Below, piece after piece: positions 1-9,449 of a DNA stretch of 64,000 bases. The DNA is from GCA-2731375 sp002731375 (GTDB taxonomy: Bacteria; Pseudomonadota; Alphaproteobacteria; GCA-2731375), in NCBI GenBank assembly GCA_030752605.1, contig JASMDX010000049.1:102692-166691 (forward strand), written 5' to 3'. A program made the translations under genes and the position numbers. The notes under the pieces were generated by a model. That model was given only the letters and a program-made list of their open reading frames with translations. It did no database searches and was not told the DNA's origin. Each line of letters opens with the position of its first letter. Positions within the stretch are counted from its first letter, which is position 1.

Positions 1-1270
1 GGCAGGGGTCATTTCGGCCAGGCTTCCTGTTTCCATGCCCGGCGTCCGTCATGATCCCAACGGCGGGACGGCGTTGACGTAGCAATTCCGCCATGCGCGC
101 CATTGCCGGGCGGGTGTGGCTGTATATGCGTCGATAGCCCTGGCAAAGATGATTCAAGCCCGCCTGACCGGACTTGGTTCTCGCAAACCGATGCTTGGGA
201 CAACCCCCATTGCAAAGAGATAGGTCTGCACAATTCATGCACTGCCGGGGCAAATCACTCTTCTTGGCCTGCCCAAACCGCCGCTGTTGCGGCGCCGAGA
301 CCATTTCGTCGAGGTTTCCGTCGCAGATGTTACCCAGCCGGTATTGCGGATAGACAAAGTGATCGCAGGCGTAAAGATCACCGTTGCTTTCCATGGCTGG
401 ATTTCTGCCGCAAGTTTCGGCGAACAGGCACAGGCTAATAGGTTCGCCCATGGTGCCGGCCAGGATGACGTCGAACATCTGCACGAAAACCCTGCTGACG
501 TCCTTGGCGATCCATTCATCAAAAATGGCGCACATGAAATCGCCGTAAAGGCGCGGCTCAGCGCAAAAATCGGCCGTGCGGCAGTTTTCAGCGGCTTCGG
601 CGGCTCCGTTAGCCAAGGATGGTGGCCCGGCGAGGTCACCGTCCACCCCTACCCGCTCGACAATGGGAATAAACTGCATGAAGCGAAAACCCAGGCCTTT
701 GAGGTGGCGGTAGACTTTGAGCGGATGGTGCTCATTGACGGCGTTCACCGTAGCCATGGCATTCACCTCGACCTTGTGCCGCTGCAGAATCTCGAGGCTT
801 TTCAGTACCCGTGCATGGGTGGGCCGCCCCAGGTGATCGCGGCGATAGCCATCATGCAGGTCGGCGGGACCATCCAGGCTCAATCCAACCAGAAAGTTAT
901 TGTCATGAAGGAAACGGCCCCAATCGTCCGTGAACGCCAGGCCGTTGCTTTGCAGGGCGTTGGTGATGCGGCGCCCGGTCGGGGCATGGCGTTCCTGCAA
1001 GGCGACGACGCGCTTGAAGAAATTCAAACCCATCAAAGTCGGTTCGCCGCCCTGCCACATAAAATGGATTTCGGGCCCTGGCTGTGCCTCGATTTGCCGT
1101 TCGACATAGGTTTCCAGCACCGTATCGCTCATCCGGAAATCGGATCTGTCGGGATACATCTCCGTCTTCTCGAGATAGAAGCAATACTCGCAGGACAAAT
1201 TGCACAAGGGGCCAATCGGCTTAGCAAGAATGTTAACGGCGGCGGCGGTTGAATCTGACAAGGTGCTCAC
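1..1270 (-). CDS. Radical SAM/SPASM protein, anaerobic sulfatase-maturase (anSME) type, 3' end beyond window
   Basis: The minus strand reads open from a GTG at 1270 through base 2 without a stop. Near the N terminus is the radical SAM signature CNLSCEYC (about 1180-1205), followed by the MWQGGEP block typical of anSME enzymes and a C-terminal SPASM region with CGRNP, CDHFVYP and CMNC..CNGGCPKHRF motifs that bind auxiliary Fe-S clusters. Family members oxidise an active-site Cys or Ser of sulfatases to formylglycine. The last visible residues, PGRNDPC, begin a SEC-C zinc-binding tail. No sulfatase gene lies in the window, so the substrate is unknown. The frame is also open upstream of 1270 and no clear ribosome site was found, so the start is uncertain. 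Confidence 0.85.
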   Translation of the reverse strand, partial: MSTLSDSTAAAVNILAKPIGPLCNLSCEYCFYLEKTEMYPDRSDFRMSDTVLETYVERQIEAQPGPEIHFMWQGGEPTLMGLNFFKRVVALQERHAPTGRRITNALQSNGLAFTDDWGRFLHDNNFLVGLSLDGPADLHDGYRRDHLGRPTHARVLKSLEILQRHKVEVNAMATVNAVNEHHPLKVYRHLKGLGFRFMQFIPIVERVGVDGDLAGPPSLANGAAEAAENCRTADFCAEPRLYGDFMCAIFDEWIAKDVSRVFVQMFDVILAGTMGEPISLCLFAETCGRNPAMESNGDLYACDHFVYPQYRLGNICDGNLDEMVSAPQQRRFGQAKKSDLPRQCMNCADLSLCNGGCPKHRFARTKSGQAGLNHLCQGYRRIYSHTRPAMARMAELLRQRRPAVGIMTDAGHGNRKPGRNDPC

Positions 1271-1407
1271 TCTGTGGACGGTCTCAAAATATGGCGGTAG
1301 TTTACAATGAATTCGCAACGGAGGCGCGCGACAAACTGACCGTTGACCGCACGGGCCGGCGGGACTACGTTCCCGGCCTTCCAGAAATATTAGGCCAAGA
1401 GAATTTC

Positions 1408-2295
1408 ATGTCCGCTTCCAAATCAGACACTACATCCGCCCTGAATGCTGACGTCGCGCCCCTTTTGGCCCGCATCGCCGATGCCCTGGAACGCATGGCA
1501 CCGCCCAAGATCGATACCATCGATCTAAGCGCCGCCGATGCCTTTGTTTGGCATGCCGACAAAGGCCGGCTCGCGCCAGTCACCAAGGTCAGCCGCATTG
1601 AGCTCTACCTATTGCAAGGCATCGAAACTCAATGCGATATCCTCTCGGAGAATACCCGTCGCTTCACGGAAGGGCTGCCGGCCAATAATGCCTTGTTGTG
1701 GGGCGCGCGCGGCACCGGCAAGAGCAGCCTGGTGAAGGCCTTGCACGGCGCCATTGTTCAGGAAACACCCGGCGCCTTGAAACTGGTGGAAATTCATCGT
1801 GAAGATATACCCTCCCTGCCCCAATTGTTGACATTGATGCGGCAGAGCGAGCATCGCTACGTACTGTTTTGCGATGATCTATCCTTTGACCATGACGATG
1901 CGGCGTACAAATCCCTGAAAGCGATCCTGGAAGGCGGAATCGAGGGCCGGCCCGGCAATGTGATCTTTTACGCCACTTCTAACCGCCGACACCTGATGCC
2001 GCGCGACATGATGGAGAACGAACGCTCGACCTCAATCAACCCCTCGGAAGCGACGGAGGAAAAGGTCTCCCTCTCCGACCGTTTTGGATTGTGGCTGGGC
2101 TTTCATAACTGCAGCCAGGATGATTTCATCAGCATGCTGCAGGGTTATTGCGAACATTATGGCCTGGATATCAGCGACGAGGACCTGCGTGCCCAGGCCA
2201 TCGAATGGTCGGTCACCCGGGGCGCCCGCAATGGCCGGGTGGCTTGGCAGTTCATTCAAGATCTGGCCGGGCGTTTAGGCGTCAGGATCGATTAG
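1408..2295 (+). CDS. DUF815 family P-loop ATPase
   Basis: A 295-residue protein starting at the ATG at 1408, which follows an AAGAGA ribosome-site-like stretch; the frame is open upstream to 1249 but that part is not conserved-looking. Walker A is GARGTGKS at residues 99-106 and a Walker B-like YVLFCDDLSF lies at 151-160, followed by sensor-like YATSNRRHLMPRD. This order and length are typical of DUF815/COG2607 AAA-like ATPases, whose cellular role is not established. It is divergent from the radical SAM gene (137 bases apart) and its end overlaps the convergent NlpD-like gene by 14 bases. Confidence 0.88.
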   Translation: MSASKSDTTSALNADVAPLLARIADALERMAPPKIDTIDLSAADAFVWHADKGRLAPVTKVSRIELYLLQGIETQCDILSENTRRFTEGLPANNALLWGARGTGKSSLVKALHGAIVQETPGALKLVEIHREDIPSLPQLLTLMRQSEHRYVLFCDDLSFDHDDAAYKSLKAILEGGIEGRPGNVIFYATSNRRHLMPRDMMENERSTSINPSEATEEKVSLSDRFGLWLGFHNCSQDDFISMLQGYCEHYGLDISDEDLRAQAIEWSVTRGARNGRVAWQFIQDLAGRLGVRID

Positions 2296-3280
2296 GTTCG
2301 ATCTTCAGGGCAGCTTGGCGGGAGGCCAGATACCGGGCTGGATTTACGGCGCGGCGGCCCTTGCGGATTTCGAAATGTAGTTGCGGGCGGTTTGTATTGC
2401 CGGTACTGCCCGCCCGTGCGATACGCTGGCCTTTGCGCACCACATCGCCGACCCTGACCACCAAGGTCTGGTTATGGCCATACGCGGTCAGCCATCCACC
2501 CTTGTGGCGCAGCAATAACAAATTGCCGAAACCCCGTAGTTCGTTACCCGCATAAACCACCACGCCGTTATCGGCCGCTCGCACCGGCGCACCGGGTTTC
2601 ACCGCGATATTGATACCATCGTTATGCAGACCGTTGGCCTTGACGCCAAAGCGTGAAATGACCCGGCCCTGAACCGGCCAGGCAAAGCGGCCGCTGGCGC
2701 GTGCCGGCAGTTTGGTGGTAACCGGATTTCGCCTAGTGAATTTCGGCTTCCTGGCTTTTCCGGCCGGTCTGGGCACGGCGGTTACTTCCTGTGGGCTGGC
2801 TGATTTCGCGATCCGTGTCTCGCTGCTTGGCAGGCTAAGGCGCTGGCCGGGCCGGATTTTATAGGGCGGCGCCACATGGTTGCGCCGCGCCAGGGCATAG
2901 AGCGAGACACGGTGCCTGCGCGAAATTGAATACAGCGTTTCCCCCGCTACGACCCGGTGATAGCGCACGGCGGGAATTTTCAGCCGCTGGCCCCGCTGTA
3001 GTCGATACGGCGGGCGCAGATCATTGGCCGCGATCAGATCGCGCAGATCGACGCCGGAACGTCGGGCGATGGCATACAGGGTTTCATCCGCCGCCACGCT
3101 GTAGCTACCCGCCGCCACGGCAGTGGCGGCGGAGTTAGCCTTTCGCGGCGCTGCCGGCGTTTTGCTGGTCGCGCTGGATTGACTGCCATAGACAAGGGGT
3201 GCGGGCACCGAACGGGCGCAGGCCGCCACGGTCAACAATACCGCCAGCCCCACAAATGATTTTATCCGCATGCTCCGCAT
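2282..3280 (-). CDS. nlpD: NlpD-like lipoprotein, two LysM domains and a degenerate LytM/M23 domain
   Basis: A 332-residue envelope protein. A lipobox LTVAAC gives lipidated Cys21. LysM repeats lie at about 59-103 and 107-151, then a basic linker, then a LytM/M23 domain from about 197 to 310. The M23 zinc ligands are not conserved: the usual HxxxD block reads HNDGIN and the usual HLH block reads QLHFEIR. As in E. coli NlpD, this points to a non-hydrolytic activator of a cell-division amidase rather than an endopeptidase. Its position downstream of pcm and surE on the same strand matches the conserved surE-pcm-nlpD order, here interrupted by a luciferase-like gene. Confidence 0.88.
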   Translation of the reverse strand: MRSMRIKSFVGLAVLLTVAACARSVPAPLVYGSQSSATSKTPAAPRKANSAATAVAAGSYSVAADETLYAIARRSGVDLRDLIAANDLRPPYRLQRGQRLKIPAVRYHRVVAGETLYSISRRHRVSLYALARRNHVAPPYKIRPGQRLSLPSSETRIAKSASPQEVTAVPRPAGKARKPKFTRRNPVTTKLPARASGRFAWPVQGRVISRFGVKANGLHNDGINIAVKPGAPVRAADNGVVVYAGNELRGFGNLLLLRHKGGWLTAYGHNQTLVVRVGDVVRKGQRIARAGSTGNTNRPQLHFEIRKGRRAVNPARYLASRQAALKIEPNRS

Positions 3281-3344
3281 GGCGGCACGATACCCCCCAC
3301 CGCGCCCGACGGCAAACTCTACTGCGAAGGCCTATAAACCTAGT

Positions 3345-4376
3345 TTAGGCTGCGCGAACGGCGCGGGCAATTTCGCTCCATTTACCAAGGTTGTCCGGGT
3401 TCTGGTGGATCGATTCCTCTGCCAGATACATCACCACTCTGGCAGCCGTACCCTGATAACGGGCGATCAGCTTGTCCGCCATGTCATCCCAACGGGCGAC
3501 AAGGCCGAAATGATCCAGTATCTCGTCACTGACGAGGCCGACAAGGGCATCGTTATCGCCGCTTTTCAGATGCACCCGAAATTTATCGCGCATGCCCTCG
3601 TAACCCAGATCATCGAACTGGAAGGAATAGTTCGGCGTGGCGCCATAGAAACCGATCTGCGTCTTGGCGCGCTGTACGCCCCAATTACGCTCCTCCGAGC
3701 TATCGCCGGCGATGGCGAAAACTGGAATAATCAGGTCGATTCCGGCAGGGTCACGGCCAACCTGGGCCGCGCCTTCCGCCAGGTTCGGCAACAGTCGGTT
3801 TTGGATGTAGGGTATGGAATGCATAGGGTGCACATGCACGCCGTCCGCCAACTCGCCGGCGACCTTGGTCATGTAGGGTCCGACGGCGGAAATATCCAGT
3901 TTGACATCTTCATAATCGTGCCGTGCGGGCGTCCACTGTTCAGGCAACAGGCTAAGATTGTAATACGGCCCCTCGTGCTGCAATGGCCCCTCGCGGCAAA
4001 AAGCCTTCAGGCAGGCACGGACAGCTTGCAGGTAATCCTTCATCTGCGGCGCCGGGCGGTCGAAAACCGAGGCATAGCGCCGGGTGACATGCGCCTTGAC
4101 CTGACTGCCCAGGCCAAGCCGAAAGCGGCCCTTGGTATTAGCGGCCAATTCCCAGGCGATTTGGGCCGACATCATGGGGCTGCGGGGAAACGCCACGGCA
4201 ATTCCGGTGCTGAATTCAAGCTTTTTGGCAGCCATTGCAGCGGCGGTAATGGCCATCCAGGGCACCTGGCTGGCCTCGGTCACCAGCATGCCGGAAAACC
4301 CGGCACCTTCAAGGCGCTGGGCCAGGTCGGCGGAGTTTTCCCAGTTTGAGGCCCGGGCCATGAGATCGAATTCCAT
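3345..4376 (-). CDS. Luciferase-like (LLM class) flavin-dependent monooxygenase, TIGR03617-like
   Basis: A 343-residue TIM-barrel oxidoreductase starting MEFDLMARAS. This start is set by a textbook AGGAGG at 4384-4389, seven bases upstream; the longer open frame to 4502 lacks a ribosome site. Features typical of bacterial-luciferase-fold enzymes are EGAGFSGMLVTEASQ, the RFRLGLGSQVKAHV block that binds flavin phosphate, and a C-terminal LVSDEILDHFGLVARWDD. Family relatives are often annotated as F420-dependent, but in alphaproteobacteria FMN is the likelier cofactor (inference). The substrate cannot be deduced. It sits between nlpD and pcm on the same strand, an unusual insertion in that block. 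Confidence 0.82.
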   Translation of the reverse strand: MEFDLMARASNWENSADLAQRLEGAGFSGMLVTEASQVPWMAITAAAMAAKKLEFSTGIAVAFPRSPMMSAQIAWELAANTKGRFRLGLGSQVKAHVTRRYASVFDRPAPQMKDYLQAVRACLKAFCREGPLQHEGPYYNLSLLPEQWTPARHDYEDVKLDISAVGPYMTKVAGELADGVHVHPMHSIPYIQNRLLPNLAEGAAQVGRDPAGIDLIIPVFAIAGDSSEERNWGVQRAKTQIGFYGATPNYSFQFDDLGYEGMRDKFRVHLKSGDNDALVGLVSDEILDHFGLVARWDDMADKLIARYQGTAARVVMYLAEESIHQNPDNLGKWSEIARAVRAA

Positions 4377-4425
4377 TACATTTCCTCCTGAACCACAAAG
4401 TCTTCTTCTACTCGTATTATCGTCC

Positions 4426-5067
4426 CTATTGTCTTCCGGACGGCATACCTTCGACAAGGGGCACAAAACGGACTGGCAACAGGACCTCTTCATGAAAGCC
4501 ATTGCTGTCTCTGGTCAGACGGATCAGGGTCTGGTCCCCCGGCACCCCCACGGGTACCACCATGATACCGCCCTCACCCAATTGATCGGCCAGAATGCCG
4601 GGCATGCTGGGCGCGGCGGCGGTAACGATGATACGGGGAAAAGTCGCCAATTCCGGCCAGCCCTTAGCACCATCGCTCAAACGGGTGGAGATATTGTGCA
4701 GCTTCAGTGCCTTGAAACAGGTTTCGGCCTGGGCCAGCAATGAACGATAGCGCTCAATGGTGCAGACACGCCGGCAGAGCTTGGCCAGAACGGCAGCCTG
4801 ATAGCCCGACCCGGTACCGATTTCCAAGACCCGGTCACGTTCACCCAATTGCAGGGCCTGGGTCATGAATGCGACGATAAAGGGTTGGCTGATGGTCTGG
4901 CCCTGGTTGATGGGAAGAGGCAGGTTCTCGTAGGCTTCGGAACGCAACGCCTCGGGTACGAACAATTCCCTGGGCACGCGCTCAATGGCGCTCAAAACCC
5001 GTTTGTCGGTAATGCCCTGCTTACGCAGCTCCATGATGAGGCGGATCTTGTGCGCCTCGTAACTCAT
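4426..5067 (-). CDS. pcm: Protein-L-isoaspartate O-methyltransferase
   Basis: A 213-residue cytosolic AdoMet-dependent enzyme that methylates L-isoaspartyl residues, starting repair of aged proteins. Visible motifs are INQGQTISQPFIVA (about 53-66), the family substrate-binding signature, and AdoMet motif I VLEIGTGSGYQ (80-90), followed by motif II-like CTIERYRSLLAQA. Length is normal. The start overlaps the surE stop by four bases (ATGA), indicating translational coupling in a surE-pcm operon. Confidence 0.95.
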   Translation of the reverse strand: MSYEAHKIRLIMELRKQGITDKRVLSAIERVPRELFVPEALRSEAYENLPLPINQGQTISQPFIVAFMTQALQLGERDRVLEIGTGSGYQAAVLAKLCRRVCTIERYRSLLAQAETCFKALKLHNISTRLSDGAKGWPELATFPRIIVTAAAPSMPGILADQLGEGGIMVVPVGVPGDQTLIRLTRDSNGFHEEVLLPVRFVPLVEGMPSGRQ

Positions 5068-5864
5068 CCGAAAAAGGATGCCTTAAGCTGTTTTAGCGAC
5101 TTGTTTTCCGTCAGATCCATATGCAAGGGCGTGATGGCGATGCGTCCAAACTCGGTCACCGCCAGGTCGGTGCCCGCCTTCGGCGTGCCATGAATAGGGC
5201 GGTAGCCGAGCCAGTAGTACGGCCGTTCCCTGGCATCAATGCGCTCCTCTATGTTCAGCGCCGTGATGTCACGCCGGCCCTGGCGGCAGATCTCCACGCC
5301 CTTTACGTCGCCGGGTAGCACATCGGGAAAATTAACGTTCATCAAGACCTCCCTGGACCAACCCAGCGCCACCAGACGGCGGATAATATCTCCGGCATGT
5401 TTTTCTGCCGTAGGCCAGTGCATGACCTTGCGGTTGGCAAAGGATTGGCTCAGTGCGATCGAAGGCACACCCACAAGGGTGCCTTCCATGGCGGCGGCAA
5501 TAGTGCCGGAATAGGTAACATCCTCGCCCATGTTGGCGCCCCGGTTTACGCCCGAGAGCAGCAAATCCGGGCGCTTGTCCGCCATGACCTGGCTCATGGC
5601 CATCATGACGCAATCTGTCGGCGTGCCCTGCACTGCGTACTTGCGCGAGGATATTTTACGCAGACGCAGCGGATCGGTCAGGGTCAAGGAATGTCCTGCA
5701 CCACTATGTTCGGTCTCGGGCGCGACCACCCAGACATCGTCGGAAAGGGCATTGGCGATGCGTTGTAGCACTTTCATGCCAGGTGCATTGATGCCATCGT
5801 CGTTGGTCAACAGGATGCGCGTACGCAGTAAATTAGCGAGCTTGGGGGCCGGTTTTTTGGCCAT
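5064..5864 (-). CDS. surE: 5'-nucleotidase SurE
   Basis: A 266-residue metal-dependent nucleoside-monophosphatase of stationary-phase survival. The N-terminal ILLTNDDGINAPG carries the paired metal ligands Asp22-Asp23. The block GVNRGANMGEDVTYSGTIAA is the conserved catalytic region, and EHSGAGHSLT supplies the Ser-containing loop. There is a short basic N-terminal extension (MAKKPAPKLA) before the Rossmann-like core. It lies two bases downstream of serS and overlaps pcm by four, so serS-surE-pcm probably form one transcript. Confidence 0.96.
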   Translation of the reverse strand: MAKKPAPKLANLLRTRILLTNDDGINAPGMKVLQRIANALSDDVWVVAPETEHSGAGHSLTLTDPLRLRKISSRKYAVQGTPTDCVMMAMSQVMADKRPDLLLSGVNRGANMGEDVTYSGTIAAAMEGTLVGVPSIALSQSFANRKVMHWPTAEKHAGDIIRRLVALGWSREVLMNVNFPDVLPGDVKGVEICRQGRRDITALNIEERIDARERPYYWLGYRPIHGTPKAGTDLAVTEFGRIAITPLHMDLTENKSLKQLKASFFG

Positions 5865-5866
5865 AC

Positions 5867-7135
5867 TCAGACAATCCTTGTCATTCCACCCATGTAGGGT
5901 TGCAGAGCCTCGGGTATGGCAAAGCCGCCGTCGGCCAGTTGATAATTCTCCATCACTGCGATCAGAGTCCGTCCCACCGCGAGGCCGGAACCGTTCAAGG
6001 TATGGACGAAGTTAGTGCCCTTACCCTGTTTTGGCTTGTAACGTGCGCTCATGCGCCGGGCCTGAAAATCGCCGCAGTTGGAGCAGGAGGAGATTTCCCG
6101 GTAGCAATCCTGCCCAGGCATCCAGCCTTCCAGGTCATAGGTCCGCTGCGCCGAAAAACCCATGTCGCCACTGCTGAGCAGCATCGCCCGATACGGTATG
6201 CCAAGACGCTGCAGGATGGCTTCGGCACAGCCGGTCATGCGGTCTAGTTCGTTCTTGGAATCGTCGGGATGGGCGATCGAAACCATCTCGACCTTATAAA
6301 ATTGATGCTGGCGCAACATGCCCCGCGTATCGCGGCCCGAAGCACCTGCCTCGGACCGGAAACAGGGCGTATGGGCAATATAGCGTAAGGGCAATTCATC
6401 CTCGCCCAGGACACCGTCGCGGACCAGATTAGTCAGCACCATTTCGGCCGTGGGGATCAGATAAAAGCCATCCGTGGTCTTAAACAGATCTTCCTCGAAT
6501 TTCGGCAGATTGCCCGTGCCAAAGGCGGTGTGCTCACGTACCAGCAAGGGCACGGAGGTCTCGGTATAACCGAACTCGGTACTGTGTATATCCAGCATGA
6601 AGGCCGATAGAGCGCGTTCCAACCGCGCCAACGCACCGCGCAGCACGACGAAGCGGGAGCCGGATAATTTCGAGGCGGCCTCAAAATCCATCAGGCCCAG
6701 GGCCTCGCCAATCTCGAAATGCTCCCTTGGTTCGAAGTCGAAAACCGGTGCTGTTCCGTGGCGGCGTACTTCGATATTGGCCTCTTCATCCGGGCCCATG
6801 GGTACGTCTGCTTCAGGCTGATTGGGCAGACCGGACAAGGTTTCGCGCAGGCTTTGGGAAAGCTCGCGCTCCGTCTCTTCACCGCTTAGCAGGGCGCCTT
6901 TCAGATCACCGACCTCGGCGATCAGTTGATCGGCATCCTCGCCTTTCGATTTTGCCGCGCCGATCTGTTTCGACAGCGCGTTGCGGCGATTCTGCATCTC
7001 CTGCAGGATGGTGCGGTTGGCCCGGGCTTTTTCATCTCGGGATAGAATATCGGCGGCCTGCGGGGCCACGCCACGGGCGGCCATGCCAGCATCAAAGGCT
7101 TCGGGATTTTCGCGAATCCAACGCAGATCATACAT
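5867..7135 (-). CDS. serS: Seryl-tRNA synthetase
   Basis: A 422-residue class II aminoacyl-tRNA synthetase charging tRNA-Ser. The N terminus MYDLRWIRENPEAFD starts the long coiled-coil tRNA-binding arm (to about residue 110, rich in Glu, Lys and Gln). The catalytic core shows motif 2 as CFRSEAGASGRDTRGMLRQH and a motif 3 region ending NGSGLAVGRTLIAVMENYQ. Length matches the family. It is the first gene of a tight serS-surE-pcm run. No T-box or other leader structure was recognised in the roughly 170 bases upstream. Confidence 0.97.
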   Translation of the reverse strand: MYDLRWIRENPEAFDAGMAARGVAPQAADILSRDEKARANRTILQEMQNRRNALSKQIGAAKSKGEDADQLIAEVGDLKGALLSGEETERELSQSLRETLSGLPNQPEADVPMGPDEEANIEVRRHGTAPVFDFEPREHFEIGEALGLMDFEAASKLSGSRFVVLRGALARLERALSAFMLDIHSTEFGYTETSVPLLVREHTAFGTGNLPKFEEDLFKTTDGFYLIPTAEMVLTNLVRDGVLGEDELPLRYIAHTPCFRSEAGASGRDTRGMLRQHQFYKVEMVSIAHPDDSKNELDRMTGCAEAILQRLGIPYRAMLLSSGDMGFSAQRTYDLEGWMPGQDCYREISSCSNCGDFQARRMSARYKPKQGKGTNFVHTLNGSGLAVGRTLIAVMENYQLADGGFAIPEALQPYMGGMTRIV

Positions 7136-7312
7136 GGCGGCGTGTCTCTAATTCAGTGTGCTTCAAGCGGAATTCGGCAATTGGGAATAGGCTTTGCCGG
7201 CTCAACCCAGGAACCGGCGGATAGCCCAATCCCGGCTGTAAGGAGCGCGCCCTGTATACGCTCAAGCCTCAGGCCCGTCCAGAGCGGGCGGCGCTGAAAT
7301 TAGCCGCAAGCC

Positions 7313-7767
7313 TTATTGTTTGAAGCCCCTGGCGCCGCGAAACTCGGCGTTTGTCAATACGGCATCGCGAAAATCGGCGCCCGTTAAATCGCGTCCAGAA
7401 AAATAGCGTCCGCCAAATAGGGGTGCCGCAAATCGACCTTTTGCAATGCGGCGCCTCCCAAATTGGCAAAGCGTATATCAGCCGATTTAAGGTTGGCACC
7501 ACGCAGGTTCGCCCGCGCCATTGTCGCTTCGTCGATGCAGCTTATGCCATCACCCATCCGCTGATAGCCGCCATTTTCGCTCTGTACGAATAGGCGTCCG
7601 TCACGGACATCTGCCTCGGCCATGTTAGCGCCTTTCAGATTGGCGCGGCGCAGGGTTATACCGCGTAGATCAGCGCCATCAAGGTTGGCGGCGAAAAGCG
7701 AGACACCGATCATGGATGACTGCACAAAGACGTAGCGGTGCAGGTCGGTTCCGACCAACTCGGCCAT
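7313..7767 (-). pseudogene. Pentapeptide-repeat protein, frameshifted
   Basis: The first 127 codons from an ATG at 7767 give a pentapeptide-repeat pattern (DLDGADLRGITLRRANLKGA, then MARANLRGANLKSADIRFAN) and stop at 7384. The next frame directly continues the repeat (GRDLTGADFRDAVLTNAEF) to a stop at 7313. Adding one base to the A5 run at 7399-7403 (T5 in the coding strand) joins the two into a single repeat solenoid of about 150 residues. The repeats would form a right-handed beta helix; function is not predictable. It is either a real frameshift or a homopolymer sequencing error. No good ribosome site precedes the ATG. Confidence 0.7.
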
Positions 7768-8040
7768 GAGATATTGCGTTTTGCAAAAATCCGATCAGCA
7801 GCATCGTGCATCTCTGAGACTAGGCGCTGCCCCCTATGGACACCTGCCAAAAGTGCTTGTGTGCCACTATTTTTTCTGCAACGCATTCTGATTGATACGC
7901 GGCAATCCCCGATCTCTATCCGCTTCTAGCCTTTACAATCATGATCACGGATGAGCGTTAATATTTTCATGCCTACTTAGGTATCAGGTAGCACCCAGGG
8001 CATGGCACGGCTCATCGGTATAGATTTCAGCACTGCGATG

Positions 8041-9345
8041 CTAGCCCAGGACGGTGAAACTGCTGTTCGGATTAATCTCCCGATTGCGGGAGAAAAAGCC
8101 GATATTTGCCTGACGCTTGGTATAGAGGTAGTCAAAGCGGACCGGGTCGGCATCATGATCATGGCCATCCTGACAGCGGCTGATCAGTTCCGCCATCATG
8201 GCCCCCGCGACGGGGGCGTTCTTGAACTGATTTCCCGAGCTACCGATCGCCATGTAAAAACCCGGCAGGTCCGAACAATCGTAAATCGGGATCCAATCGT
8301 CCGTCACGTCATAGAGAGAGACAACACCGGCGGCCTGGTTGGGAATTTTCAAACCAGGGACGCGCTGGCCGGCGCGCAATGCTTGGGTCTGCCACTGCGC
8401 CGTAAATTCCGTGTTGTAATTGTCGGGATCGGCCCACTCCCTGGCATCGCATTCCGGGTCCTCGCTGCCAAACAGAATATAATTGCCGACCTCGGGCCGG
8501 CTATAGCAGGCGATATCGCTATCCGAGGCGACGGGGCCGTGGGTCATGTAATCGAAACCATCCGGTGACGGCAAATGTACCACTTCCTGACGCAGGGCCC
8601 GGGTCTTGATTTTCATCGCATCGGCCACGCCGGCCATTTCATTGACCTTAGCGGAATGAGGACCGCCGACGTTGACCACGACGGGCGCCTCGATTTCATC
8701 ACCATTGGCCAAGATAACGCCGCGAACCGCACCGTCCGCCTGGTGAATCTTGATCACATCCGTATTGAACTGAAACCGCGCGCCGGCGGCTTCCGCCGCG
8801 ATTTGGATATTGTGGGTCGCCAATTGCGGGTCGGAAATATAGCCCGCCTGGGGCATGAACGCCGCACCCGCAATGGCTAGTCCCGTGGCCTCTCCGAAGC
8901 CTGGATCATCGGGCAGCTTGGCCGGCGCGAAACAGCGCAGATCATAGATCGGTAGCCGTTTTTTCAGGGTTTCGTTGTCCCAATCCTCCCACAGGATGCC
9001 CAGGGTATCAAGGTTTTCGCATATCGACTTCAGATAGCCGTTGCTTAGCGTTTTCATCACCGCGCAACCAACTTCTTCAAAGCGGGCCAGGCCACGTTCG
9101 TCCGCCACCCCAAGGTGCTCAACCCAGTGGCGCCAGTACTGATAACCCTCGAACGCCAGGGCGGTACCGTCCAGGGTCGAATAATGACTGCGAATAATGG
9201 CGCACGAGGCCGAAGTGGAGCCATAGCCAGCGGCCGGAAGACGGTCAACATTCAAAGTACGCCAACCCCGCCTGGCCAGCTCCAAGCCGACTGAGGCACC
9301 GATGATCCCGGCGCCGATAATTATCGCATCAAATTGTTCCGCCAT
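8041..9345 (-). CDS. FAD-dependent oxidoreductase, DAO/sarcosine-oxidase-like
   Basis: A 434-residue flavoprotein. The N-terminal dinucleotide-binding motif GAGIIGASVGLELARRG (about 11-27) and the following acidic strand end identify a DAO-family fold that oxidises amines or amino acids. The region STSASCAIIRSHYST resembles the flavin-contacting loop of sarcosine-oxidase and glycine-oxidase relatives, and the C-terminal block GFYMAIGSSGNQFKNAPVAG is the usual FAD-binding end. No tetrahydrofolate-binding partner subunit is adjacent. The roughly 270 bases downstream (7768-8040) carry no gene. The substrate is unknown. Confidence 0.85.
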   Translation of the reverse strand: MAEQFDAIIIGAGIIGASVGLELARRGWRTLNVDRLPAAGYGSTSASCAIIRSHYSTLDGTALAFEGYQYWRHWVEHLGVADERGLARFEEVGCAVMKTLSNGYLKSICENLDTLGILWEDWDNETLKKRLPIYDLRCFAPAKLPDDPGFGEATGLAIAGAAFMPQAGYISDPQLATHNIQIAAEAAGARFQFNTDVIKIHQADGAVRGVILANGDEIEAPVVVNVGGPHSAKVNEMAGVADAMKIKTRALRQEVVHLPSPDGFDYMTHGPVASDSDIACYSRPEVGNYILFGSEDPECDAREWADPDNYNTEFTAQWQTQALRAGQRVPGLKIPNQAAGVVSLYDVTDDWIPIYDCSDLPGFYMAIGSSGNQFKNAPVAGAMMAELISRCQDGHDHDADPVRFDYLYTKRQANIGFFSRNREINPNSSFTVLG

Positions 9346-9449
9346 CGCCCTGCGTCCTCCAAAAATACTGCTGTTCTAGGCATTCTTAAGGCGTCCTTAA
9401 CCATAATCAAATACCTAGATTGGATAGCCAGCCAAGGACAGTGAAGATC

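Noticed and set aside
287..1252. Long plus-strand open frame of 321 codons
   Set aside because: It is the antisense of the radical SAM gene, whose minus-strand translation carries the Cys motifs; the plus frame shows no domain pattern.
7136..7240. T-box or riboswitch upstream of serS
   Set aside because: Only a short GCCGG/CCGGC dyad is present, with no T-box sequence or terminator-antiterminator pair.
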